Shown here: in pieces, positions 1 through 9,347 of the stretch | Layout: each line of letters opens with the position of its first letter | Numbering within the stretch: the first letter of the stretch is position 1 | NCBI GenBank assembly: GCA_030068075.1 | Contig: CM057825.1 | Coordinates: forward strand, 82,971,123 to 83,035,122 | DNA length: 64,000 nt | DNA from: Paguma larvata | Taxonomy: Eukaryota > Chordata > Mammalia > Carnivora > Viverridae | Reading direction: 5' to 3' | Program-made: the position numbers and the translations under genes | The notes under the pieces: generated by a model | The model's database searches: none | Told to the model about the DNA's origin: nothing | Seen by the model: only the letters and a program-made list of their open reading frames with translations

Positions 1-861
1 CATTAGTCAGAACATTCTTGCTACAAACTTAAGCCCATTTCCATTGCTAATGAGGCATTCTACATTATACTACTAAGGAGCTGATGTTGGAAAATAAATG
101 TGTCTATGAAGTAACTGCATTAAAAAAATAAAATTGAAATAAAAATAATTAAGTGGAGCCAGCTGCTTTAAGCAACCATTTCATCACACGGTAAGAAAAG
201 TATTCAAAAGCAATCCAAAATCTGTTCTCCTCTGTTACTTCTTGCCCTACTGCCTCACTACAATGAGCCGTATCAGTTATTGAAAACACTGTCTCCATGC
301 GTTTGTTTATTCTATGTCCAGTTCTGTGTCCTTTCAATGAATTGAGCCATCTTCATTTATTCCTTTGTTCTTATCTAGCCTTAAAGGATAAAAAAAATGA
401 AAGCAAACAAAACCTATACTTAGTCACAAAGAGGAAAATTTCTCTTCTCATTAGTCTTGCTAAAGACAATGTTGGAAAGGGAATGAAGTGAGCCATGAAG
501 AGCTTCTCTCAGAAGAAGAGTTGTACTGTTCCCAAAGAATTAAACACATCATCTTTCTCAACCTTTGAAATCACTTTTACATAACCCAAACTTCTCACAC
601 ATATACTCATTTGTTCTTGAAATGATAAGGTGAAATGGCACACAGTGAACACATATATGCATTATATACATTGAATAATATATACAATAAAAACATTTAT
701 GTTTATGAAAAGAAAGCTTGGCTGCACTTGTCTAGACAACCAGACAAACTCGTGTTGCTTATACTAAAAGATTAACCTATTACTAGAGAATATACAGAAT
801 TACAAAGGGGGAAGAGTCATGATTTCTTTTGGTGGTTACTGCCCTGATTTTGTTGGTTAGC
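1..861. other. Unique AT-rich DNA, no gene seen
   Basis: No recognisable repeat, exon or RNA gene. Open frames here are short (about 60 codons), lack any family resemblance and occur at the frequency expected by chance in AT-rich DNA. Confidence 0.6.
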
Positions 862-1084
862 TTTTTTTTTTTTTAATCCTTTAATGTTTATTTGTTTTTG
901 ATAGAGACAGAGCATGAGTGGGGAAAGGGCAGAGAGAGAGAGTTGGAGACACAGAATCTGAAGCAGGCTCCAGACTCTGAGCTGTCAGCACAGAGCCCGA
1001 CGCATAGCTCAACCTCACAAAACACAAGATCATGACTTGAGCTGAAGCTGGTCACTTAACCAACTGAGCCACCTAGGCGTCCCC
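862..1084 (-). mobile_element. CAN-SINE (felid type)
   Basis: A T-rich start is followed by 'aatgtttatttgtttttga', a GA-rich tract and, at the right end, 'ctgagccacctaggcgtccc', the reverse complement of the tRNA-Lys-derived SINE head. Diverged copy; the flanking duplication is unclear, perhaps 'gttg..tt' on both sides. Confidence 0.9.
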
Positions 1085-1368
1085 GTTGCTTTTAGTATAA
1101 CTTCTCTTTTATCTATATTGTGGTAGATGGTACTAGCAGGTGAATAGTTGTCCTTATACTTAATGAGGTGTGCAAACTTGAAATACTAAAAAGCAAAACA
1201 GTGTCCTAAACCCCAGACACCAATCTTCTTACATAGTATACAAGAATATGTCCAGTTGTACTGAGTATATTCCCTGCAACTTTACTACGTAAAGAAGCCC
1301 ATGCTGGACTAAGTCACAGAGAAAGGGTTTTAGTAAAATGTATACATACAAACATATTCATAGCTAAA

Positions 1369-1399
<31 letters not shown>

Positions 1400-2676
1400 C
1401 AAGTGGTGATACCAAGTAATTTCCCCTCTTCTATCACTATATCTTATAGATAATTGCCATATTTTGGCATTTCTGTAAAGTTATCAGAAAACTGAACTTT
1501 GCTACGTGTTATTATTCTGTATATACCTGATTATCTCTGCTAGATATATTCTTGAGAAGGTACCTTATAAAAATAAGAATGTTGGAAGCAGATAGCTACT
1601 TTAACTATCCTGTGCCAACGTTTTACAAACTGTCCTTAAACAAAGCAAACCAACCAACCGCAATTTATGCAGCACACACACACTCACAAACACACGTAGC
1701 TAACACAAAACATTATATAATAATTTATGCGAAATGAGATGCATTCTGACATTTTTCCATCCTACCCTGTTTCGTTCTTTAAACAGTGTGGGTCACCCCC
1801 CACTAAATTAATTTCAGTATATACTAAATTTCACAAGACTCTTCTCACTTGAAAAACTCTGCTGTCTTTAAAACTTCTATAATGATGATTAAATCATCCT
1901 TAAGTATACTGATTCACTACCTTCTGATTTGTCTCTGTACCAGTTTAAGGTCTTGATGTCATGAGCCTTAAATCTGCTCACTTCTATTTGACTAGTGCCC
2001 CTCTGAAGGTAACTACAAAACATATGTTGTACATATGAAGACAGTGCAGTATTTGATAATGTTAGGGTCAGTTAAGATGCAATTTTTAAGGAATGCTTTG
2101 CCGTTGCTATCTCAATCCGGTGGGCGGAATGCACAGTCTATTGTCGCCAAGCCTAGTGCCTTTGTGTTTCAATTCCCTCGGGCTTATCTATCCTTGACTT
2201 TCTATACATTAGATCACTCCAAAGAAAAGTCTAAAAAAGCATCTCTAGCAATCTTTAATTCATATGATTAAAAATTCAAAAGAAGCCCTTGTACCAGCTG
2301 TTAAACTCTGTTCGTAAGCTGTAATTCAGAGTTCAGGCCCCAGCAAATTGAAGGTTAGGTTAACAGGATTATTCAGTGGAACTGTATTAAACTGTGGCAA
2401 CTAGAACAGTAGGAGGACTGTTTTATACATGCTCATTTGCAGAAGATAAACTAAGGACGAGCAAACTTATCCCACTGGAAACCTTGCTATCCATGTTTTT
2501 ACCTCTTCTCTGCAGTATGATTTCAAAAGGAAAGCAAATGAAACTAACCATAGTGTTTATTTCCTATGTATGCAGATACATAGAAAATCCACCTTGACTA
2601 TTACATTGAATCGTTTTTGAAAATTACCGAGTTTCCCTTTTCAGATTTTAACTTTCTCCAATAAGTCTGAAGTTTC
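1085..2676. other. Unique AT-rich DNA with an (AAAAC)n tract
   Basis: No gene or dispersed repeat recognised. It holds the AAAAC microsatellite at 1365-1402 and a short CA-rich patch near 1672-1695. The longest open frame (2035-2271) shows no family features. Confidence 0.55.
1365..1402. repeat. (AAAAC)n microsatellite
   Basis: A run of A followed by about seven tandem AAAAC units. It may be the remains of an A-rich retroposon tail, but no SINE body adjoins it. Confidence 0.9.
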
Positions 2677-2692
2677 AGAAGAAAATATTTTT

Positions 2693-2911
2693 TTTTATTT
2701 TTTTTCTTCTTAACGTTTATTTTTGAGAGACATAGAGACAGAGCGTGAGCAGAGGAGGGGCAGAGAGAGACGGTGACACAGAATCCAAAGCAGGCTTCAG
2801 GCTCTGAGACACCAGCACAGAACCCGACGCAGGGCTTGAAATCACAGACCGCGAGATCATGACCTGGGCTGAAGTCAGAGGCTTAACCTACTGAGCCACC
2901 CAGGTGCTCGT
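2693..2911 (-). mobile_element. CAN-SINE with 16-bp target-site duplication
   Basis: Reverse-oriented SINE: poly-T, 'aacgtttatttttgagaga', GA-rich tract, and an end at 'ctgagccacccaggtgctcg'. It is flanked by the perfect duplication agaagaaaatattttt (2677-2692 and 2912-2927), which fixes both edges. Confidence 0.95.
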
Positions 2912-3158
2912 AGAAGAAAATATTTTTGCTGCTCCATACTGAAGTGTGTTAACATGAAAATTTGAGAAACACCAAACATTAAAATAAGACTTTAGCTATA
3001 ATATTGATGCCCTTATATTTCTGTGATAGAGTAGTAAAAAGTTTTCTTTATAGTATCAATACCCTACTTTCAAAACATAAGAAAACCTAAGTCATAGATA
3101 CAATACCTAAGAATTCACAACTGGTAGTCCTACAAGCTGGTCCTGGCTTAGGCACTTT

Positions 3159-3383
3159 GTAAATTTTTTTTTCTAACATATATTTATTATTGAGAGAGAG
3201 AGAGAGAGAGAGAGGGAGGGAGCTTGAATGGGGAAGGGGCAGAGAGAGGAGGAGACACAGAATCCAAAACAGGCTCCAGGCTCCGAGTTGTCAGCACAGA
3301 GGCCGCCACAGGGCTCAAACTCACAAACCACAAACTCACAAACCACAAGGCCATGACCTGAGGCAAAGTCGGACCCAGGCACC
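3159..3383 (-). mobile_element. CAN-SINE, first of a tandem pair
   Basis: Reverse-oriented SINE with a (GA)n tract at 3191-3212. It is flanked by related 'cctggcttaggcacttt' (3142-3158) and 'cctggctcaggtact' (3384-3398). The head is slightly shortened ('cggacccaggcacccc'). Confidence 0.92.
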
Positions 3384-3398
3384 CCTGGCTCAGGTACT

Positions 3399-3609
3399 GT
3401 CTTTTTTTTTTTTTTTTTAACATGTATTTATTATTGAGAGACAGAGAGAGACAGAGCATGAGCATGAGAGGGGCAGACACAGAATCAGAAACAGGCTCCA
3501 GGCTCTGAGCTGTCAGCACAGAGCCCGATGCAGAACTCAAACACACAAACCGTGAGGTCATGACCTGAGCCGAAGCCTGAGGCTTAACTGACTGAGCCAC
3601 CCAGGGGCC
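3399..3609 (-). mobile_element. CAN-SINE, second of a tandem pair
   Basis: A second reverse-oriented SINE begins immediately after the right-hand duplication of the first. It ends at 'ctgagccacccaggggcc' and is flanked by 'cctggctcaggtact' at 3384-3398 and again at 3610-3624. Three copies of one target word therefore separate two SINEs. Confidence 0.93.
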
Positions 3610-3626
3610 CCTGGCTCAGGTACTTT

Positions 3627-4470
3627 CTAGCAACACGTTCTTAAGGGAGCCATTTAAACTCTCTGGGCTTCACTCTTCTTACTTAGAAAATGAGAGAAAT
3701 GGACAATATGACTTTCTTCTGTGGACAAAAGTTCCTTTCTTTTGTAAGTTTTTTTTTTTTTTCTTTCTTTTAAGTTTATGCATAAAGTGATTGTGGGGCT
3801 GGATCTCCTTGTGGTTGGCTGATATGTGATCAGGAACAAAAGACATGAAACACAAAATCTCTTTTGTTAAAGAAACTTGAAATTTTTTCCTCCTCAAGAC
3901 TGACTAACTGCACTGGAAAAGGAAAATAAGACTTCTCCAGACAAGAACGACGAAAATGACACAGATTAGTAATCTGGCTTTAGAAGAGGTAAAATAAAAT
4001 CAGAGAGGCTTCTGTCTCACTACGTAGTAAACATAAGAAAAGAAATCACGAAGTTTTTAAAAACACAAACATTAGCTTCAACAGACTGAGAAAGGTATCA
4101 CCAAAACCCCCAATATTTTGCTTAAAACAGGAGACAAGGTGCAAGAAAAAAAAATGTTCTTGTAAAAACTCTGACCAAAGTTTTGAATAAACTTCAAAAA
4201 TGTATCAAAACTAAAAATATTTCTAAGATCACTTTTAGTCAGCAAATACCCTGAGATGCTATTTTAACTAGGTTTTTGAAAAAAATGGTACAGCTGTCCA
4301 CTACAGTTGTGACAGTTCATACCTTTTTAGAATAATTAGTAAGTATAACTTACTACTTGTGTTTTCTATAGAGATGCTTAATTTCAGTATATTTTTTTTA
4401 CCTGGAATGAAGTCTTCTCTCCATCTATGGAGCTGTTCCATGTACGGTGGACTGAAAGGAAGATAATTAT
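3627..4470. other. Unique AT-rich DNA, no gene seen
   Basis: Includes a T-rich tract near 3749-3772. No repeat family or coding signal recognised. Confidence 0.5.
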
Positions 4471-4485
4471 TAAAAATATGATAAA

Positions 4486-4708
4486 TTGGGATGTTTGGGT
4501 GGCTCAGTCGGTTGAACATCCAACTTTGGCTCAGGTCATGATCTCACAGTTCATGGGTTCGAGCCCTGTGTCGGGCTCTGTGACATCAGCTCCAAGCCTG
4601 GAGCCTGCTTCAGATTCTGTGTCTCCCTCTCTCTCTGCCCCTCCCCTGCTTGTGTTCTGTCTCTGTCTCTCTCTCAAAAATAAACAAACACTAAACAAAT
4701 CTAAAAAA
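4486..4708 (+). mobile_element. CAN-SINE (felid type)
   Basis: The head 'gtttgggtggctcagtcgg' is followed by 'ctcaggtcatgatctcac', 'gggctctgtgacatcagctc', a (TC)n stretch and an 'aaaaataaacaaacac' tail. The flank 'aatatgataaa' (4475-4485) is repeated as 'atatatgataaa' after the tail, a slightly diverged duplication. Confidence 0.94.
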
Positions 4709-4875
4709 ATATATGATAAAGTTCCTTGGATAAAGACATACATTTATTACAAAGCATTTATCCTTCATTTGTTGAATTCAGAGACATTTATGCATGTTTT
4801 TATTTTTCTCCTAACTACAAAATAGAGATTCATGTATAAAATCAAGGTGGCCAATCAATAATAAGAGCTAAGGAG

Positions 4876-5063
4876 GGGCCCCTGGATGGCTCAGTTGGTA
4901 GAGCATCTGACTCTTGATTTCAGCTCAGGTCATGATCTTGTGGTTTGTAAGTCTGCTCCCTGCTCAGTGTGGAGGCTTCTGAGGGTTCTCGCTCTCCCTT
5001 TCTCTCTGTCCCTCCCTCCCCTCTCTTTCTCTCTTTCAAAATGAATAAAATGAACTTAAAAAA
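4876..5063 (+). mobile_element. CAN-SINE, shorter subfamily, perfect 19-bp duplication
   Basis: The head 'ggggcccctggatggctcag' is followed by 'gactcttgatttcagctcag', a TC-rich stretch and an A-rich tail. It is flanked by the perfect duplication aataataagagctaaggag (4857-4875 and 5064-5082), the longest clean SINE duplication here. Confidence 0.96.
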
Positions 5064-5082
5064 AATAATAAGAGCTAAGGAG

Positions 5083-5739
5083 TCATAAAAAACTAGCTTG
5101 CAACTCCAGATTACCCCAATTACTATGTGAATCTCGGCAAACTACTAAACTTCCCCAATCTCCAGTTTTCAAATCACCAAAGATGACCGTTCATACTGTT
5201 CTTATGAATTTGAATGAATTAACACATATAATGCTCACCATATTGGAGTTACTCAATATGTTAGTAATTTTTCTCCTAATATAGGTCTAGCAGTAATAAG
5301 TTTTCTAGAAATAAATCTCCCACTGTACACAATAACAATTCTTTATTCCATATCATAGTCCAGTCTCCAATGGAGAGAAACTTTAAAAAGTATGGAAATT
5401 ATATTCAAGATCCTTTAAATGATAAGTAATATTGTGAATTATTTATGGATTGAAGGGACTGTTGCTGTTAAGGTAGGTAAAGCACATCTCAGAAGAAATA
5501 AGACACAGAACATCACTTCTGTTGTTCTGTCTTTATTGAACAGCTATATGTGTGGAGAACTCTTTCAGCAAACATCTGAACAGAACGCACAATGGCAGCA
5601 GACTTCATGGTACGGTATCTTACTAGCAGTGGGGGGAGATAAATATTAAATAAAAGAATTAAATTATATACTGTGTTATAAGGCAGTAAGAGGTCTGGAA
5701 AAGTGGTAGAGCAGATTTGCTCTGAAAAAGATATGAACA
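5083..5739. other. Unique DNA, no gene seen
   Basis: AT-rich. Overlapping open frames on both strands (5419-5740) are under 80 codons and show no domain or codon pattern. Confidence 0.5.
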
Positions 5740-6930
5740 TACACGAAGAGGTGTAAGTTACAGCATTAAATAGGCTGGTCAGTACAGACGTCAGAGAGAA
5801 AGGTGAACTTTAAACAAAAACTTAAAGAAGGTAATGCCGTCATCCAGGAGAATGACTGGGGGTGTAATGTTCGTTGACAGAGGAAATAGGTATAACGAAG
5901 GCCCAAGGTGAGAATGTGAAACTATCAGTGTTGCACAGGGAACCCAGTATAACTGGGATGACATAACCAAAGAGAAATAAAGAATTGAGGTCAAAAGTAA
6001 CAGAGGTGAGATCATAGAGGGCCTTCTGGAACATGTAGGGACTTGGGCTTTTAATCAGGGTATCATGAGGTTTAGGGGGCTCTCAGTGTCCTCAAGAGGA
6101 ATAAGATGCGAGACTTCTCTCCAACTTGATTAAACTTGTTGCTGTTTGTTCTCAGCAGGTAGTCATGAGACTTGTTAAGAGGGACCACTGTCAAAATCTA
6201 GGAGGGATACCAACATGGCATTAGTAGAGAAGGTAAGAAGAAGTCATATGCCAGGTATGTTTTTCCAATCTGAGACAATAGATCTGATGACGAGGTAGAT
6301 GTGTGCTTTGAGGGAGTGAGAGTAATGAAAGAGGACACTGTGGCTTGGAACCTGAATGATTAGTAGGGTGGAATTTCCATTAACTGAGCTGTGAAAGGCG
6401 ATGGGGAAACAAGCCAACTTCAGGAGGAAACATAAAAAATTGGGTTTGTGCGTGTTAAAACTGTGAGATGCCCATTAGATATTCCCGTGGCTATGCGGAA
6501 ATGCACAAGGAAGTTCATGGAAGGGGGCTCATCCGGAAACCTACTTAAACTTGGAGTTCACCAGTGAACCAATAGTATGAAAGACACGAAGAGGGGCACA
6601 TGGGTGGCTCGGTCGGTTAAATGTTACTTCAGCTTGATCTCACAGTTTGTGAGTTCAAGCCCCGCATTGGGCTCTGTGGTGACAGCTCAGAACCTAGAGC
6701 CTGCTTTGGATTCTGTGGCTCCCTCTCTCTCTGCCCCTTTTCCACTCATGCTCTGTCTCTTTCTGTCTCTCAAAAATAATTAATGTTAAAAACTAAAAAA
6801 AAAATTTTTAAAGGCATGAGAATAGATAAGATCACCTAATGGAATGAGGGTGGATAGAAGGGGGAGTCCAAGGACCAAAGCATGGCAGCCTCCGACATTT
6901 AGAGATAACGACATGAGCGCCATGTTTCAG
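5740..6930 (+). mobile_element. Ancient long interspersed repeat, copy 1 (family not named)
   Basis: Diverged phrases of a widespread mammalian repeat appear in order: 'tcatagagggccttctgg' then 'gggacttgggcttttaatc' (6013-6056), 'ccattaactgagctg' (6378), 'gagatgcccattagatattc' (6465-6484), 'aagatcacctaatgg' (6828) and 'caaggaccaaagcatgg' then 'ccgacatttagag' (6869-6904). A SINE splits it at 6592-6812. I recognise the order of phrases from mammalian genomes but cannot name the subfamily. It is non-coding here. A second copy lies at 12.34-13.08 kb. Confidence 0.6.
6592..6812 (+). mobile_element. CAN-SINE nested in the ancient repeat
   Basis: The head 'ggggcacatgggtggctcgg' is followed by 'ggctctgtggtgacagctca', a TC-rich stretch and an A-rich tail. 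The surrounding ancient repeat resumes after the tail, so this SINE is younger. Possible diverged duplication: 'aaagacacgaa' / 'aaaggcatgag'. Confidence 0.92.
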
Positions 6931-7199
6931 GGCTTTGGTACTCAAACATCCCAGTCATACCGTGTCCATTTAGAACATGATGCCTGGTTTATATTCACCC
7001 CTCTGCTCTGACCCCTCAACAGCTATCAGGAACCTTTCTGTACTCCAAGACCACCTATTTTTTCCACCCCCTCAAAAGAGATTTCTCTAATTGTGCTCAT
7101 CCTCTGTCTCCTATTTTACCTCGTATCACAGTGGACCCACTTTCGCCCTTTAGCAGATGAGGAACACTCCCATGGCAGTAACCCCCCGCATTCCCATTC

Positions 7200-7440
7200 C
7201 CATCACCATGAAATGACACCAGTGAGTGTTTGAGATGTGCCAGGTATGCTCTTAAGCTGATATCAAACATAATCTCCTCAAATCCCTTAACTCATCTACT
7301 CTTATTTTACAGAAGAAAAAATTGAGACTGCAGCTAAGGTACATTGCTCGAGGACTCCTAGCTAGATAGCATTGGAGCTGAATTTCAGTATTGAGTCTTG
7401 ACTACTCTAAAGACCTTGACCACTACCTGGACCACCAGCA
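7200..7440 (-). mobile_element. MIR SINE
   Basis: Reverse-complement MIR landmarks: 'gtgccaggtatgctcttaag', 'ataatctcctcaaatccc', 'tattttacagaagaaaaaat' and 'tgagactgcagctaagg', then the diverged CORE region. Ancient mammalian tRNA-derived SINE. Confidence 0.75.
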
Positions 7441-7999
7441 TGATATTCATTTTTTAATTTCTTGGACACAGTAAATATTTTATAAAACTTGCTGGGTAAA
7501 TAGATGAATAAGTTTTTGAATTAATGGCTCTGCTTTCCTTTTGGCAGCCATAATAAAATCTGACCTAACAAATGAATTTTGTACATCCTTCAATTAATTA
7601 GCATCTTTAATTTTCTTGTTATAGTCTACTTTTAATAAAATGTGGCAAATTACAACACATATTGCTTTCATTCTTCAATCAGAAGAAATTGCTGAAATAT
7701 TTCTTTGAGGTCAGTGCAAAATCATCTCTGTTCCCTATACCTTGGACACCTCGGGTGATATTCTTTCCTGAGAAATTATGATCAGGACCAAAGGATCATA
7801 TGATCTTGAACTTTCAGAGAAAGATATAGATCATAGTCCCCAGGCAATTCACCTGGGCGCTCTTTTTAAAATAATATTCTAGAGTAAGTTTTAGCAGCGT
7901 GAATCAAAGTATAAATTTTTATTAAATCTTTAGCTAATTAGAGACCCAAACCATAGAATGTCTTCTTGGCCAAATGTAACAAGATGCTATCAACGTCCC

Positions 8000-8492
8000 A
8001 TCTTCATTTATCAGACTTTGCAGTGTGATCCGGTTGAATTCCCCTTGCCCCCATTTGCATCTGTGTGCTTGAGGACCTTATTTCTGGATCTAGGAAGGCT
8101 ATCCTATCTTATGCACTCAGGGCAGTCCAGAAGTAAGAGGAGCTAATATGTCACCACCACTGCCTCCACTTCCCTCCTTAGCCACACCTCTATTCAATAG
8201 CTCATTCAATGACTCTAAGGAGGGGTATATAAATAACTCATCCCTCACCTCTAGAAGAGGATTATTCTGAGGAGTGCATTTTCCACTTTATTCTAGAGGA
8301 TGCTCTGCAGGATGAAGCACCAGCCACACACTGTGATGGCTGGCTGACAAAGCACTCCTTGGTACATGAGTTCACTTCCCTCGATCTCTTTCCTGCCACC
8401 TTAAATTAGTGTTTACTGCACCTCCCAAATAAACTGCTTGCCCGCACATCATAACCTCAGGGTCTGCTTCTGAGGAAAACCAAACTAAGACA
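8000..8492 (+). mobile_element. Old LTR of an endogenous retrovirus-like element
   Basis: The right end carries a strong LTR signature: 'cccaaataaactgcttgcc' (polyadenylation signal AATAAA at 8428-8433) followed by 'ctcagggtctgcttctgagg' and 'aaccaaactaagaca'. This is the 3' end of a widespread mammalian LTR, probably ERVL/MaLR-related; I cannot fix the name. The left edge is uncertain. No internal viral coding sequence is visible next to it, so it is probably a solo LTR. Confidence 0.65.
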
Positions 8493-9093
8493 CCAGAATT
8501 CTGGTTATCCCTGTAGAAGGAAAGCAACAGTACACTTTTTGCCTCCTTTGGTGCCCTGGTTTTTGGCCAAAAATATGCCATATTTAACGGCTCTTGTACA
8601 TGATTTTAATAGAGAAATTGAGGAGGTTAATCGATATTTCATGCAAGTCCTATATTTTGATTTACCGATGCAACACATGACTATTTTATGGGTTGAATAT
8701 GCTAGCCATTGATGTATATGAACAAGCCATTTGCATACACGGAGCCAAATCTCAAAGAAATAGCATAGTATCCACACCTATGAATAACAAGACAATACAC
8801 GAGGACATTCCAGACTCTAGGGAGTGACAAAGGTTATGACACTATAAGATATCCAAATCTGTAAAGCCATGAGTTAATGTCCATTTTATAAATGATAAAC
8901 TGTTAGACAAATATAGTGTTATTAATCAATGTTGACTGATACATACATACTGTCATATGAAATAACCTAAAAAATATTTCTTTCTAAAGTTAAAAAAAAA
9001 ACTGTTTTCCTCATCATACACTCACTCCTGGATCACCAAATTTTATCAGTGCTATATCTATGAAACTATATCAACATTTAATTTGCCTCAAAG
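8493..9093. other. Unique AT-rich DNA, no gene seen
   Basis: No repeat or exon recognised. A 90-codon minus-strand open frame (8505-8777) starts in unique sequence and ends inside the LTR flank, with no family resemblance. Confidence 0.5.
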
Positions 9094-9103
9094 CTGATTT
9101 ATA

Positions 9104-9337
9104 GGGGCACTTAGGTGTCTCAGTTGGTTAAGCGTCTGACTCTTGATTTCGGCCCAGGTCATGATCTCATGATTATGACATCAAGGCCTACATCAGGGTC
9201 TCTGCTGGGTGTGGAGCCTGTTTGAGATTCTCTCTCTCCTTCTACCTCTACTCCTTGCCTAGCTTGTATGTACTCTCTCTCTTTCTCTCCCTCAAAAAAC
9301 AAAAAAAAGAAAAAAGAAAAAAGAAAAAAAAAAAACC
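9104..9337 (+). mobile_element. CAN-SINE with long purine tail
   Basis: The head 'ggggcacttaggtgtctcag' is followed by 'tggttaagcgtctgactc', a TC-rich stretch and a tail expanded to a (GAAAAA)n microsatellite at about 9296-9335. It is flanked by the perfect duplication ctgatttata (9094-9103 and 9338-9347). Confidence 0.95.
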
Positions 9338-9347
9338 CTGATTTATA

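Noticed and set aside
3187..3600. Open frame of 137 codons on the minus strand
   Set aside because: It lies wholly in two tandem CAN-SINEs. The same peptide words (AQSVK, SSPASGS, SLEPASDSVS-like) reappear in frames at 4427, 6577, 32889, 37450, 40686 and 41218 because all read through SINEs.
4486..4560. tRNA-like sequence (and similar heads in about 28 other places)
   Set aside because: These are the tRNA-Lys-derived heads of CAN-SINEs. They are followed by SINE bodies and lack an intact cloverleaf, so they are not tRNA genes.
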